A stretch of DNA of 25,539 bases from a virus. The notes under the pieces were generated by a model, which saw nothing but the letters and a program-made list of their open reading frames with translations, made no database searches and was not told where the DNA came from. The stretch covers positions 1 to 25,539 of the IMG/VR virus record IMGVR_UViG_3300033144_004293. One strand, 5' to 3'. This document shows positions 10,828-19,556 of this stretch, one piece after another. The first letter of the stretch is position 1; each line of letters starts with the position of its first letter. The translations under genes and the position numbers were made by a program.

Positions 10828-12286
10828 GAAAATAACTCCTAAAATAGTAAAAAAGATACTCAAAGATATAATTGAGGGAGATGACAAGGATTCGGCTATG
10901 AAAGCCATTAAATTGGATATGGATATTCAAAAGGAACTGGATGCCAAGAAACAAACCCAAAGAGGTAAGGTTATTGTAAAAACCGTAGATGATAAGAAAC
11001 TATTTAATATAATCCAATGGAGTCCTTATTATAATTATGAAAAGGGAAGAGCTTGTCGGCACGAGGAACAAATCAAGGCTTTAGAGTCAAATGCAGATGA
11101 AATTGTAATTAATGCTGGAAGGCAGGGCGGAAAGACCGTTGTAGCCGCGTATATTGCCCTCAGAACGCTTTTAGAGGAAAAGAAGTCTATTTGTCTTATT
11201 GCACCTACTTATACTCTTACAGGGCGAGTTATGGACTATTTAAGGATTTGGATAGCAAAATACTTTAAAGGGGAAATGAGAGTTATAAATAGACCATTTC
11301 CAATGATTACTACCCAATGGGGTTCTTATTTAGATGGAAAGAGTGCTGAACAGCCAGACCAGATATTAGGAAAGGGGTATGATTTGATTATAGTTGATGA
11401 ATGTGCCCGTGTTTCGGAGAATGTTTATCTAAAATATATAATGGCTGCCTCTGGTATTAAGATAGGAAAATATGTTTTTATCTCTACTCCAACAGGAAGG
11501 ACTTGGTTTTGGAGAAAATGGAGAGAAGCAGATAAGGTTGGTGGTGCTTTTCACTGGCAATCAATAGATAGTCCTTATTTTTCAAAAAAGAAGTGGGAAC
11601 AAGAGAAGAAAAGAATGCCTGAATTTATCTTTAGGCAGGAATATCAAGCCGAGTTTCTGGAAAATGCTACTGTTTTTCAAGGAATTGATGGCTGTATAAA
11701 AAATTATCCATTTCCACAAGAGTATAATCCCAAACATCTTTATATTATGGGTATAGATTTAGCCCGATATGAAGATTTTACCGTAATAACCGTAATGGAT
11801 AGGATGACTAACCAGTTAGTCAATGTCCACAGGTTTCAAGGTGGATGGGCTTTACAAAAAAAGAAGATTGTCTCTGTTATAGAGAAATATGGAAATTGTC
11901 CTGTTTGGATAGATGCTACTTCAATTACAGTAGGAGATGCCTATGTAGAGGAGTTAGAAAACGCTGGATATAGCGTTACTGGCTATAAAATCAGTTCTAA
12001 TCTATCTAAAAGGGAATTAACAGAAAAATTAGTAGTTGCTATTCAAAATGGCTACATTCAGATTCCTGTTAAAGGAACACCTGAAAGTGAAGAGTTAATA
12101 ACTGAGTTAAGGGCTTTTACTTATGATATGAGCCCATCAGGTATGATTCGTTATCACGCCCCTCAGGGTGAGCACGATGATGCTGTTATGTCATTGGCTC
12201 TAAGTTGTTTTGATTTAGATGATAAAGTATTAAATGAATTAAAGGAAGATGGGGGAGCTTTAATCCAACCTATCCAAACTTTTTAA
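10814..12286 (+). CDS. terL: Terminase large subunit (ATPase and nuclease)
   Basis: The packaging motor is recognised by GRQGGKT at 102-108 (Walker A), LIIVDE at 191-196 (Walker B), STPTG at 224-228 (coupling motif), and a RNase H-like nuclease with acidic residues in GIDLARYED (D315), VWIDATS (D367) and GEHDDAV (D455-D456). At 490 residues it is full length. It pumps DNA into the prohead through the portal encoded next and cuts the concatemer. The N-terminal about 60 residues are a Lys-rich helical extension. No canonical small-subunit gene precedes it. Starts inside the metallopeptidase gene, so translation is probably coupled. Confidence 0.97.
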   Translation: MPRAKKITPKIVKKILKDIIEGDDKDSAMKAIKLDMDIQKELDAKKQTQRGKVIVKTVDDKKLFNIIQWSPYYNYEKGRACRHEEQIKALESNADEIVINAGRQGGKTVVAAYIALRTLLEEKKSICLIAPTYTLTGRVMDYLRIWIAKYFKGEMRVINRPFPMITTQWGSYLDGKSAEQPDQILGKGYDLIIVDECARVSENVYLKYIMAASGIKIGKYVFISTPTGRTWFWRKWREADKVGGAFHWQSIDSPYFSKKKWEQEKKRMPEFIFRQEYQAEFLENATVFQGIDGCIKNYPFPQEYNPKHLYIMGIDLARYEDFTVITVMDRMTNQLVNVHRFQGGWALQKKKIVSVIEKYGNCPVWIDATSITVGDAYVEELENAGYSVTGYKISSNLSKRELTEKLVVAIQNGYIQIPVKGTPESEELITELRAFTYDMSPSGMIRYHAPQGEHDDAVMSLALSCFDLDDKVLNELKEDGGALIQPIQTF

Positions 12287-12293
12287 CAAAAAT

Positions 12294-14129
12294 ATGGCAA
12301 ATATAGAATTAAAATATGAACCTACCGATAAGGAGAAGAAAATCATCCAAATAATGAGGGATGAAAAACAGGAATGGGAACAAGGTCAAGTATGGGTGAC
12401 TGATAGGGTTCATTATAAGATGAGAGATAAAATTCAGAAAGCCCGAAAGAACTATCTTGGTGTTTTTGATGTAGAAAATGATGAAGTTACGGGAAGAAAA
12501 AAATATTTTGTTCCTTTAACCGAGGATATGGTGGAAACAGTGGTTAAAAACATTGATTTAGACACTATTGACATAAATATTCGCTCAACAAACCCTAATG
12601 GATATGCTTCTTCTAATATTTTACGCTATTTGATTAGTTATTTTATGAGAAAAAACTATTGGGGAGAGATTTTGAATGAAATGTTGCGATTATTCTGTAT
12701 TGATGGCACGGTTATTCTTAAGAATTTGAAGAATTATGATAAAAAACTCAATAGACAGGTTATAAAATCACGAATAGTTGACAGAACAAACTTCTTAATT
12801 GACCCATCAGAGGATAATATTCAGGAAGCAGGAGCAACTATTGAAAGAAGTATCCTTAGAAAGTCCGAAATGGCAAAATATCCGTGGAAAAACCTTGATT
12901 ATGTCAACGAAACCACTTCTTTTAGCCGATTAGACACATTAGTAGGCAATGAAACTAAAACTCAAGTGCCTTATGTGGAAGTTTTTGAGAGATGGGGTGA
13001 ATTACCAATAGGAAAAGATGGAAAATGGGTATCAGCAGTAGCAATTGTATCAGATTTAGAGGCAAATCCTGTTGTTCACCTTATAAAAGAAAATAAAAAT
13101 GGCATTAAACCTTACGAGGAATGCCGATATAGAAAGATATTTGGTCGCTGGGATGGTAGAGGAGTTGGAGAAATGTTAATTCCCTTACAAAGATACCTAA
13201 ATGAAACCGTTAATTTAAGAATAAATGCTGCTCGTATTGCTCAATTAGGACTATTTAAAGTTAGAAAAGGTGCTGGGATTACTCGCCAACTGCTTAAATC
13301 ATTGATTTCAGGGGGTGCTATTCCGGTAACCAGAATGGATGATATTGCCGAATTAAGAACTCCTGAAATAAAGGAATCTTCTTATAGAGATGAAGAAACG
13401 ACATATAATTGGGCTCAAAGAGTTACAAGTGCTTGGGATATATCCAGAGGAGAGGGATTACCTGCTTCTCAACCAGCAACTACTGCTATTTTACAGGAAA
13501 AAGGTGCTAAAAGTGGATTTAATCTTATTCAGGAAAGTTTAGGAATGTTTTTATCCAGAGTATTTGAAAGACATATTATTCCTTTGTTAATAGAAAACTT
13601 AAAAATGAGTGATGTTATTTCTATTGTAGGTTCACCAAAAGAGTTAAAAGAACTGGATAATAACTATATTAACAAAAAAACAAAAGATTATTATATTGAT
13701 TCAATAAAGAAAGGAAAACTTCCTACTGCCGAAGATGTTGGTATGTTTAAAGAATTACAGCAACAAATGTTAAATAAGTTTGGAAAGAACAGATATTTAT
13801 CAGACTTGAAGAAAGTATTACAGGGTTGGGAATATGAAGTTCAAATTTTTGTAACCAAAGAATCCTTTAATAAAGCAGTTATCGTTCAGCAATTAAATGA
13901 ATTATTGATTAACTATGCTAAAATCCCTGGAACAAACCTTGATACAGATGCTCTATTCAAAGAGATACTTGACTTAATGGGAATTGGTGGTTCAAGATTT
14001 TTAGAAGCCAAACAGGGTGTAGTTCCTCAATTGCCACAAACTGGTGGACAACCACGAACAGCAAGACCAGCAAGACCAGAAGTAGAAATGGCAGGTGAAG
14101 CCCTTACAAGAGAAAAAGTAGGAAAATAA
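12294..14129 (+). CDS. Portal (head-tail connector) protein
   Basis: The 611-residue product follows terL by 7 bp, the invariant position of portal genes. Features of the podovirus/SU10-like portal group are seen: an early YLGVFDVEN segment, RKKYFVPLTEDMVETVV, and a stem region GRWDGRGVGEMLIPLQRYLNETVN. The core QPATTAILQEKGA and IQESLGMFLSRVFERHI helix resembles portals of this type. The C-terminus is a low-complexity Gln/Gly/Arg tail. It forms the dodecameric ring at the unique capsid vertex through which DNA moves. Confidence rests on order and motif style. Confidence 0.9.
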   Translation: MANIELKYEPTDKEKKIIQIMRDEKQEWEQGQVWVTDRVHYKMRDKIQKARKNYLGVFDVENDEVTGRKKYFVPLTEDMVETVVKNIDLDTIDINIRSTNPNGYASSNILRYLISYFMRKNYWGEILNEMLRLFCIDGTVILKNLKNYDKKLNRQVIKSRIVDRTNFLIDPSEDNIQEAGATIERSILRKSEMAKYPWKNLDYVNETTSFSRLDTLVGNETKTQVPYVEVFERWGELPIGKDGKWVSAVAIVSDLEANPVVHLIKENKNGIKPYEECRYRKIFGRWDGRGVGEMLIPLQRYLNETVNLRINAARIAQLGLFKVRKGAGITRQLLKSLISGGAIPVTRMDDIAELRTPEIKESSYRDEETTYNWAQRVTSAWDISRGEGLPASQPATTAILQEKGAKSGFNLIQESLGMFLSRVFERHIIPLLIENLKMSDVISIVGSPKELKELDNNYINKKTKDYYIDSIKKGKLPTAEDVGMFKELQQQMLNKFGKNRYLSDLKKVLQGWEYEVQIFVTKESFNKAVIVQQLNELLINYAKIPGTNLDTDALFKEILDLMGIGGSRFLEAKQGVVPQLPQTGGQPRTARPARPEVEMAGEALTREKVGK

Positions 14130-14130
14130 T

Positions 14131-14271
14131 ATGCCTATACCAACTCCAAATAAAAATGAAGAAAGAGATAAGTTTATTTCTCGTTGTATAAGTCGTCTAT
14201 CAAAGATAGACACTAATAGAGAAAAGAAACAAGTAATTGCCATCTGTTATACAGCTTGGCGTAAAAAATAA
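14131..14271 (+). CDS. Small head-module protein, 46 aa
   Basis: The start follows the portal stop by one base and the stop overlaps the next ATG (TAATG). The peptide PIPTPNKNEERDKFISRC...AICYTAWRKK matches a motif I know from short proteins or protease N-termini in phage head regions (P-x-P-x-x-x-E-x-x-x-F-I-S-R-C followed by AICY). Role unknown, but the position argues for a conserved head-assembly part. Confidence 0.7.
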   Translation: MPIPTPNKNEERDKFISRCISRLSKIDTNREKKQVIAICYTAWRKK

Positions 14272-14546
14272 TGAAAAAACCTCAAAAAGACCAAATAAGA
14301 GATTTAGTTAAAAGCGATAGTTTCCAATGGTTCTTAAAAAGAATGGCTACTTTTCTTAACGAGATAGACACAGTTAGAAATGTAGAAAATGGTGGTGAAT
14401 TAGTTGCTCGTAAATTAGCAATCTCAATTATTGAAAATGCTTTTGCTGATTTATTTGAAGCAGGTGATTTGGCTGAATTACAGAAAAAGATAGCCGAAGA
14501 TGAGGAAAACATTATAAGTAAAATACAAAGAATAGAAAAATATTAA
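14271..14546 (+). CDS. Head-module hypothetical protein, 91 aa
   Basis: A helical protein (FQWFLKRMATFLNEIDTVR, LAISIIENAFADLFEAGDLAELQKKIAEDEEN when read in parts) with no Cys and no catalytic motif. It sits between portal and scaffold and is translationally coupled to the preceding small gene. It may be a capsid-assembly accessory or connector-associated protein. Family not named with certainty. Confidence 0.7.
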   Translation: MKKPQKDQIRDLVKSDSFQWFLKRMATFLNEIDTVRNVENGGELVARKLAISIIENAFADLFEAGDLAELQKKIAEDEENIISKIQRIEKY

Positions 14547-14603
14547 AGGTTGGGCAACTATGCCTTAAATAGCGAGTTCCTTAAATCATAACAAACAAAA
14601 AAT

Positions 14604-15245
14604 ATGGTTGAAGAAAACAAACCCTCCGAAACCAACGAGTCAGAACTGGAGCTTGGTTCTGAGCCAGGAGAAGAGAATGTTTCTGACGATGAGACATCTA
14701 CCGACTCACTTGACGATTCGGAGTTAGAAAAGCTCAACAAATTAACTGGTAAAGATTTTAAGTCAGTTGATGACTTCAAAAAGCATTATGACAATCTTAA
14801 AAGTTTTTCTGGGACAGAAGAAGCTCAAGATTTACGCAAAAAGGCGAAACTCTATGATGAACTTCAAAAAGAAGCAGAAAAAGTAAAAGATGACATAGGT
14901 AAAGAAGACACCACTGGCGATAAGTTTAATCAGTTAGAAGACAAGTTTAATAAATCCGAGTTCATTAGAGAAAATCCTGATGCCAAAGAACACTTTGATT
15001 TAGTAGAGGCAATAGCCGACCAAAAGAAAGTGTCATTTCAAGAGGCTTGGGATAGTTCAGTGAAGGATTTAGCTGCCGCAAAGTTAGAAAAAGATAAGGA
15101 GCACTCAGACATAATTGATTCAAAAACAAAGACAGCTCCATTAAATACTCAAAAGATAAACCAGTTAGTTGATATTGTGAAGAAAACGGATTCGTTTGAC
15201 GCAAAGCAAAAACTGGTAGAGAAATTTTTGGAGATGTCTGAATAA
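14604..15245 (+). CDS. Scaffolding-like protein
   Basis: A 213-residue, highly charged protein with a strongly acidic, Ser/Glu/Asp-rich N-terminal third, a long helical Lys/Glu middle (KKAKLYDELQKEAEKVKDD) and a short Lys-rich C-terminus (DAKQKLVEKFLEMSE) ending 2 bp before the capsid gene. Composition, length and position immediately before the capsid gene are those of phage scaffolds, which template prohead assembly and are then expelled. No protease gene is evident, so removal without cleavage is likely. A 57-bp gap precedes it, without a clear promoter. Confidence 0.8.
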   Translation: MVEENKPSETNESELELGSEPGEENVSDDETSTDSLDDSELEKLNKLTGKDFKSVDDFKKHYDNLKSFSGTEEAQDLRKKAKLYDELQKEAEKVKDDIGKEDTTGDKFNQLEDKFNKSEFIRENPDAKEHFDLVEAIADQKKVSFQEAWDSSVKDLAAAKLEKDKEHSDIIDSKTKTAPLNTQKINQLVDIVKKTDSFDAKQKLVEKFLEMSE

Positions 15246-15247
15246 AT

Positions 15248-16159
15248 ATGGCAGAAATATTAAACAGTTATTTAGACACAACAAGAAAGCCTGATGTATT
15301 GAGTTTAGTTGAAATTCTTACTGCTAAGGAAAATTGGTTTCTTACCAACCTTGGAAAGAATATCGCTAAAGAAACAACTCATCAGACAATGACCGACACG
15401 CTTAGAACTGCTGCAAGTGCTGCTGTTACTGAAAGTGCTGACTATACTAATTTAGCAAGAACCACTCCTACGTTAGTTCCTAACGTTGTAGAGGTAATCG
15501 CTATTCCTTTTAGAGTCACCAAAACACAGCAACAGGTTGCACATTACCACGAACAGAATGAGCTTAGTAGACAAACTACTAAAGCTTTAGCTGATTGGGG
15601 AAACGCCGCAGAATTTGATTTGGTTCGTTCAACACTCGTTTCTGGAGCATCTGGAACAGCCCCAAAGATGAATGGTATAATTAGAGGGATTTCAAAATCC
15701 ACTACCTATACTCTTCAAACTTCTGGAACTACTTTCAGTGCATCTATTTTACGAGGATTGATGAAAGACCAATGGGATAATTCTAATGGTGATGTTGCTA
15801 CTGACATTTTTGTTGGTTCATACTTATCAAATGTTATTGATGAGTTCACTAACAAATCTTATACCGTTATTGACGGCTCAAACGAGAAATCTATTGTTCA
15901 CGCAGTAGACGTATTTGAGACAGGTCTTGGTAAAGTTAGAAAACACAACCACAGATATATCCAATCAAGTGATGCAAATGGTAGAATTCTTGGTGTAAGA
16001 CCAGAGAAGTTAAGAATCGCTTACTTACAAAAACCATTTATTGATACTGGTTTAGCAAGAAGTGGTGATTATGACTCAAGAGCAATAGTTGGAAAACTTA
16101 CTCTTGAAACCATAAACAAAGATTCTAACTTTTTCGCTGATGGTTATAATATAGGTTAA
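15248..16159 (+). CDS. Major capsid protein, SU10/DUF5309 type (HK97 fold)
   Basis: At 303 residues the product shows the family layout: an N-terminal arm, then VEVIAIPFRVTKTQQQVAHYHEQNELSRQTTKALADW with the conserved R-Q-x-x-K-A-L helix (read in parts), a long helix with LVRSTLVSG, a Thr/Ser-rich E-loop-like region TTYTLQTSGTTF, and a Leu/Arg-rich C-terminal strand LRIAYLQKPF. It assembles into the icosahedral shell. Position after the scaffold is diagnostic. Followed by a strong hairpin/pseudoknot, consistent with high expression followed by controlled read-through. Confidence 0.88.
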   Translation: MAEILNSYLDTTRKPDVLSLVEILTAKENWFLTNLGKNIAKETTHQTMTDTLRTAASAAVTESADYTNLARTTPTLVPNVVEVIAIPFRVTKTQQQVAHYHEQNELSRQTTKALADWGNAAEFDLVRSTLVSGASGTAPKMNGIIRGISKSTTYTLQTSGTTFSASILRGLMKDQWDNSNGDVATDIFVGSYLSNVIDEFTNKSYTVIDGSNEKSIVHAVDVFETGLGKVRKHNHRYIQSSDANGRILGVRPEKLRIAYLQKPFIDTGLARSGDYDSRAIVGKLTLETINKDSNFFADGYNIG

Positions 16160-16179
16160 TTTTAACTAATATTCGTTTT

Positions 16180-16221
16180 ATTGGGTATTGACCTCTCGGA
16201 AGATACCCAATATACGAGAGG
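16180..16221 (+). promoter_or_regulatory. Potential H-type pseudoknot masking the ribosome-binding site of the gene at 16228
   Basis: Stem 1: ATTGGGTAT (16180-16188) with ATACCCAAT (16203-16211), perfect. Stem 2: CCTCTCG (16192-16198), in the stem 1 loop, with CGAGAGG (16215-16221) downstream, perfect. The second strand contains GAGAGG, the Shine-Dalgarno placed 6 bases before ATG 16228. Loops are 3, 4 and 3 bases. Stem 1 alone could act as a weak terminator or attenuator after the capsid gene. Confidence 0.6.
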
Positions 16222-16227
16222 AAACGA

Positions 16228-16518
16228 ATGGAAAATATACAAATAAGACAGCAATTCATTATGGATGCTGTTAAAAGGTTCATTAAAAATCATCCGACAG
16301 AATATAAAGCGGTTTGTGATTCTGTTAAAAGATTAAAACTACATAAAGATAAGTTTGGCAGAATGGATGGAGAAGAATTTTCCCGAATGACATTAAGAAT
16401 ACCAGAAGGATTATTTAAGGTATTAGATTATTCTTTAGATAATCCAAGATTTTTAGAGGCAGACATAGAAAGTAATTGGTTTAAAAAAACCTTCCCTATG
16501 TTTAGGGTTGGTAAATAA
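16228..16518 (+). CDS. Hypothetical protein, 96 aa, first gene after the capsid
   Basis: A basic helical protein with MDAVKRFIKNHPTEYK, a FGRMDGEEFSRMTLRIPEG segment and an acidic C-terminal helix LEADIESNWFKKTF. The RIPEGLFKVLDYSL stretch has the look of a small DNA- or protein-binding fold. It has one of the few Shine-Dalgarno sites in the window, and that site lies in the pseudoknot. No family recognised. Confidence 0.65.
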   Translation: MENIQIRQQFIMDAVKRFIKNHPTEYKAVCDSVKRLKLHKDKFGRMDGEEFSRMTLRIPEGLFKVLDYSLDNPRFLEADIESNWFKKTFPMFRVGK

Positions 16519-16522
16519 ATAT

Positions 16523-19384
16523 ATGAAAATATCACTTTGTATTATTGCTAAAGCAGATTATAAAGAAGCCAAACTACTTGATAGATGCTTAGAATCTATT
16601 TCTAAATATGTTGATGAGATTTGTATTACCATTACAGGTAAAAACAATGAAGTAGAAAAGGTGGCTAAAAAATATGATGCCGAAATATCTTATTTTAAAT
16701 GGGTAAATGATTTTGCTAAGGCACGAAACTTTAATTTTTCACGAGCAACAGGAGAGTGGATATTATGGTTAGATGCTGATGATATAGTTGAGGGTGGACA
16801 ATATCTTGAAAAGATGACTGTCCTAATGGATAAAGAAGGAGTAGATACGGGTATAGCCGAATACTTATATGATTTTGACCAGTATGAACAATGCACAGTT
16901 AGGCATAGAAAAACCCGCCTTGTTAAAAATGATGGCTGCGTTAAATGGATTGGAAAACTCCACGAAGATTTAGTAGAACAAAGAAATATTAAAGCATATT
17001 TAATGGAAAACTTTAATATTATTCATAAAAGAACAGATGAAAGAAAAGTAGAAGCAGGTAAAAGAAATCTTGAAATCGCATTAGAACAATTAGATGATGA
17101 CCCAAAAACAATTTGGGATGTGGCTAATGCTTATTTACAACTAAACGACTTTTTAGAAGCAATTAGTTATTATTATAAATTTATTCCTGTTTCTGGTTCA
17201 GACGAGGAGAAATTCCTTGCTTGGCACAGAATGGCAGGAGCATTATTAGAATTAAAGCAATATGATAGAGCAATAAGTGCTGGATTAGAGGCACTTAAAT
17301 TAAGACCTTGGTATCCAGACCCATATCTTATTTTAGGAGATATATATTATAAAAAAGGAAATAGAAAAAATGCTAAAGAGTTTTTAGTTCAAGGGTTATC
17401 AAAGGAAGTTCCCAAAGATACAGCAATAGTATGGAATCCAAGAGATTATGACTTTAATCCTCTGATAACTTTATCAAATGTTTATTTTGAACTTAATCAG
17501 CCAGAGAATGCCAAAAAGTGTTTAATGGAATGCCTTAAAATCTATCCAAAACACAAAGGGGTTAAAAATATGATAGAAGTGTTAGACAAGGAAATTATTA
17601 ACCTTCAAAAGATAGATGACATTTGTGAGAAAATTAAAAAGGCAAAAACAAAAGAAGATATTAAAAAGTTAATAGATTCAGCCCCAGATGAATTAAGGTC
17701 TCACCCAAAGTTAGTATACTTAAGAAATCTACATTTTACTAAAAAGGAAAGTTCAGGTAAGGACTTGGCAATTTATTGCTACTTTACAGAAGAACCATTT
17801 GACCCTGATATTATACAAAAACAAGGAAGAGGGGGTTCAGAAGAAGCAGTTTATCATATGTCAGAACAATTATCCGATTTAGGTTGGAATGTCACGGTCT
17901 ATGCTAATTGTGGTTATAAAGAAAGAAAGTTTGGTAAAGTATGGTGGAAACCATTTTGGTCGTTTAATCCAAGAAATAAACAAGATGTGTTAATTGCTTG
18001 GAGAAATCCTGCTTTATTTGAAATTAAAGAAGTAAATGCCACTAAATCTTATGTCTGGTTACACGATATAATGAAACCTCGTGAGTTTACGGCTCGTAGA
18101 TTAAACAAAATAGATAAAATATTACCCCTATCTCAATGGCAGAGAGATTTATTCCCCAATATAGATGATGACAAGTTTATGATAACATCTAACGGGTTAG
18201 ACATTAAAAGAAAAAATATAAAGCGAAATCCAAATAGATTAATTTGGAGTAGTAGTTATGACCGAGGATTAGAAACATTATTAAAACTTTTTCCAGTAGT
18301 TAAAAGGGAAGTGCCAGAAGCAGAATTACATATATTCTATGGTTGGAATTTATGGGATGAATTATACCAAAATGATAAACCAATGATGGAATTAAAAAAG
18401 AAGATAAATGAAATGATGAAACAGCCAGGAGTTTATCATCACGGCAGAGTATCCCAAGAACAGATAACAGAAGAATACCAGAAATCAAGTATATGGGCTT
18501 ACCCTACAGAGTTTGGTGAAATAAGTTGTATTACAGCAATGAAATGTCAGGCACTTGGAACTATACCAATAACTACCAATGTTGCTGCATTAGATGAAAC
18601 CGTGCAATTTGGGTTAAAGGTTAAAAGTGAAGAGATTTATTCTGATATAGATGCTCAAGAAGAGTGGGTTCAAGGAGTAATAAATGTCCTTAAAAACCCA
18701 CCAACAGAAAAGGAAAGACAAGAAATGATGAACTGGGCAGAAAAAGAGTTCTCTTGGAAAAAAGTGGCTCTCCAATGGGATAAAGAGTTTAAGTCTGGTC
18801 AAAGAGGAGAAGATATTGAAGTAGTTGAAATGGATAGACTTAAATGGATTAGAGGTCATTGTCTACCAGAAGAAAAGATAGTAGATATAGGAGGAAATCA
18901 AGGTCATACATTTAAGGGTTGGAAAAATGCGACAACCGTAGATATAGATTTATATGATATTCCAAACTTTGTTCAAGCTAATGCTGAGGATTTACCATTT
19001 GAAGATAACTCGTTTGATACTGCGATTCTTGCAGAAGTATTAGAACACATAGATAATCCTGTCAAGGCAATGAAAGAAGCCAAGAGAGTTGCTAAAAAAG
19101 TAATCATCACAGTTCCAAATGAATATGAGTGGAAAGATGGATTAGGTGCATTTATAAAGCCAGAAGATGCAGCTAAAGAACAGGGATTAACCGTTGAAGA
19201 GATGGCAAAAAGAGATAATCCTGCTAAAAAGCATTATAAAGACAATTACAAACATATATATCATCAAAGATATTACACAAAAAAGATGTTAGAAGAACAC
19301 TTACAAAAAGCCGAAATTAAAAATTATAAAATAGCGAAACTATACACAGAAGGATTTGCTTTCTGGACAGTAGTTTGCAAATAA
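16523..19384 (+). CDS. Multidomain glycosyltransferase: GT2 + TPR + GT4-like + SAM methyltransferase
   Basis: A 953-residue fusion. Residues 1-180 are a GT-A fold glycosyltransferase of GT2 type (KISLCIIAK start, KARNFNFS, metal/nucleotide site DADD at 84-87). Residues about 195-360 are tetratricopeptide-like helices (YLQLNDFLEAISYYYKF, YDRAISAGLEALKLRP). Residues about 413-760 are a GT-B, GT4-like transferase (GRGGSEEAVYHMSEQL, WSSSYDRGLETLL, GEISCITAMKCQALGT). Residues about 780-930 are a class I methyltransferase (VDIGGNQG, DLPFEDNSFDTAILAEVLEHID). Together it could build and cap a glycan chain. ATG 16523 is preferred to an in-frame TTG at 16508. Acceptor and sugar are unknown. Confidence 0.88.
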   Translation: MKISLCIIAKADYKEAKLLDRCLESISKYVDEICITITGKNNEVEKVAKKYDAEISYFKWVNDFAKARNFNFSRATGEWILWLDADDIVEGGQYLEKMTVLMDKEGVDTGIAEYLYDFDQYEQCTVRHRKTRLVKNDGCVKWIGKLHEDLVEQRNIKAYLMENFNIIHKRTDERKVEAGKRNLEIALEQLDDDPKTIWDVANAYLQLNDFLEAISYYYKFIPVSGSDEEKFLAWHRMAGALLELKQYDRAISAGLEALKLRPWYPDPYLILGDIYYKKGNRKNAKEFLVQGLSKEVPKDTAIVWNPRDYDFNPLITLSNVYFELNQPENAKKCLMECLKIYPKHKGVKNMIEVLDKEIINLQKIDDICEKIKKAKTKEDIKKLIDSAPDELRSHPKLVYLRNLHFTKKESSGKDLAIYCYFTEEPFDPDIIQKQGRGGSEEAVYHMSEQLSDLGWNVTVYANCGYKERKFGKVWWKPFWSFNPRNKQDVLIAWRNPALFEIKEVNATKSYVWLHDIMKPREFTARRLNKIDKILPLSQWQRDLFPNIDDDKFMITSNGLDIKRKNIKRNPNRLIWSSSYDRGLETLLKLFPVVKREVPEAELHIFYGWNLWDELYQNDKPMMELKKKINEMMKQPGVYHHGRVSQEQITEEYQKSSIWAYPTEFGEISCITAMKCQALGTIPITTNVAALDETVQFGLKVKSEEIYSDIDAQEEWVQGVINVLKNPPTEKERQEMMNWAEKEFSWKKVALQWDKEFKSGQRGEDIEVVEMDRLKWIRGHCLPEEKIVDIGGNQGHTFKGWKNATTVDIDLYDIPNFVQANAEDLPFEDNSFDTAILAEVLEHIDNPVKAMKEAKRVAKKVIITVPNEYEWKDGLGAFIKPEDAAKEQGLTVEEMAKRDNPAKKHYKDNYKHIYHQRYYTKKMLEEHLQKAEIKNYKIAKLYTEGFAFWTVVCK

Positions 19385-19385
19385 T

Positions 19386-19556
19386 ATGGAAGAAAAAATA
19401 TTAAAAGTTTTAAGAGAAGTATCTCAAGAGAGATTAGGTAGAGCAGTTCCAGAAGAAGAAGAAGCCAAAAGAATTGCCGAAGCATTAAATATTAAACCAA
19501 AGGTTGAAAAGGTTGTAAAACCAAAGAGAAAACTTTTTGGAAAGAAGAAAAAATAG
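19386..19556 (+). CDS. Small charged protein, 56 aa
   Basis: Acidic N-terminal half (KVLREVSQERLGRAVPEEEE) and Lys-rich C-terminal half (KPKRKLFGKKKK). Start is 1 base past the glycosyltransferase stop; its stop shares one base with the next GTG. The tight spacing suggests it is translated. A binding adaptor is the most one can say. Confidence 0.6.
   Translation: MEEKILKVLREVSQERLGRAVPEEEEAKRIAEALNIKPKVEKVVKPKRKLFGKKKK

Noticed and set aside
14558-14779. Minus-strand Ser-rich ORF opposite the scaffold gene.
   Set aside because: The Ser run is the complement of the acidic scaffold N-terminus; no start context and wrong strand for the module.
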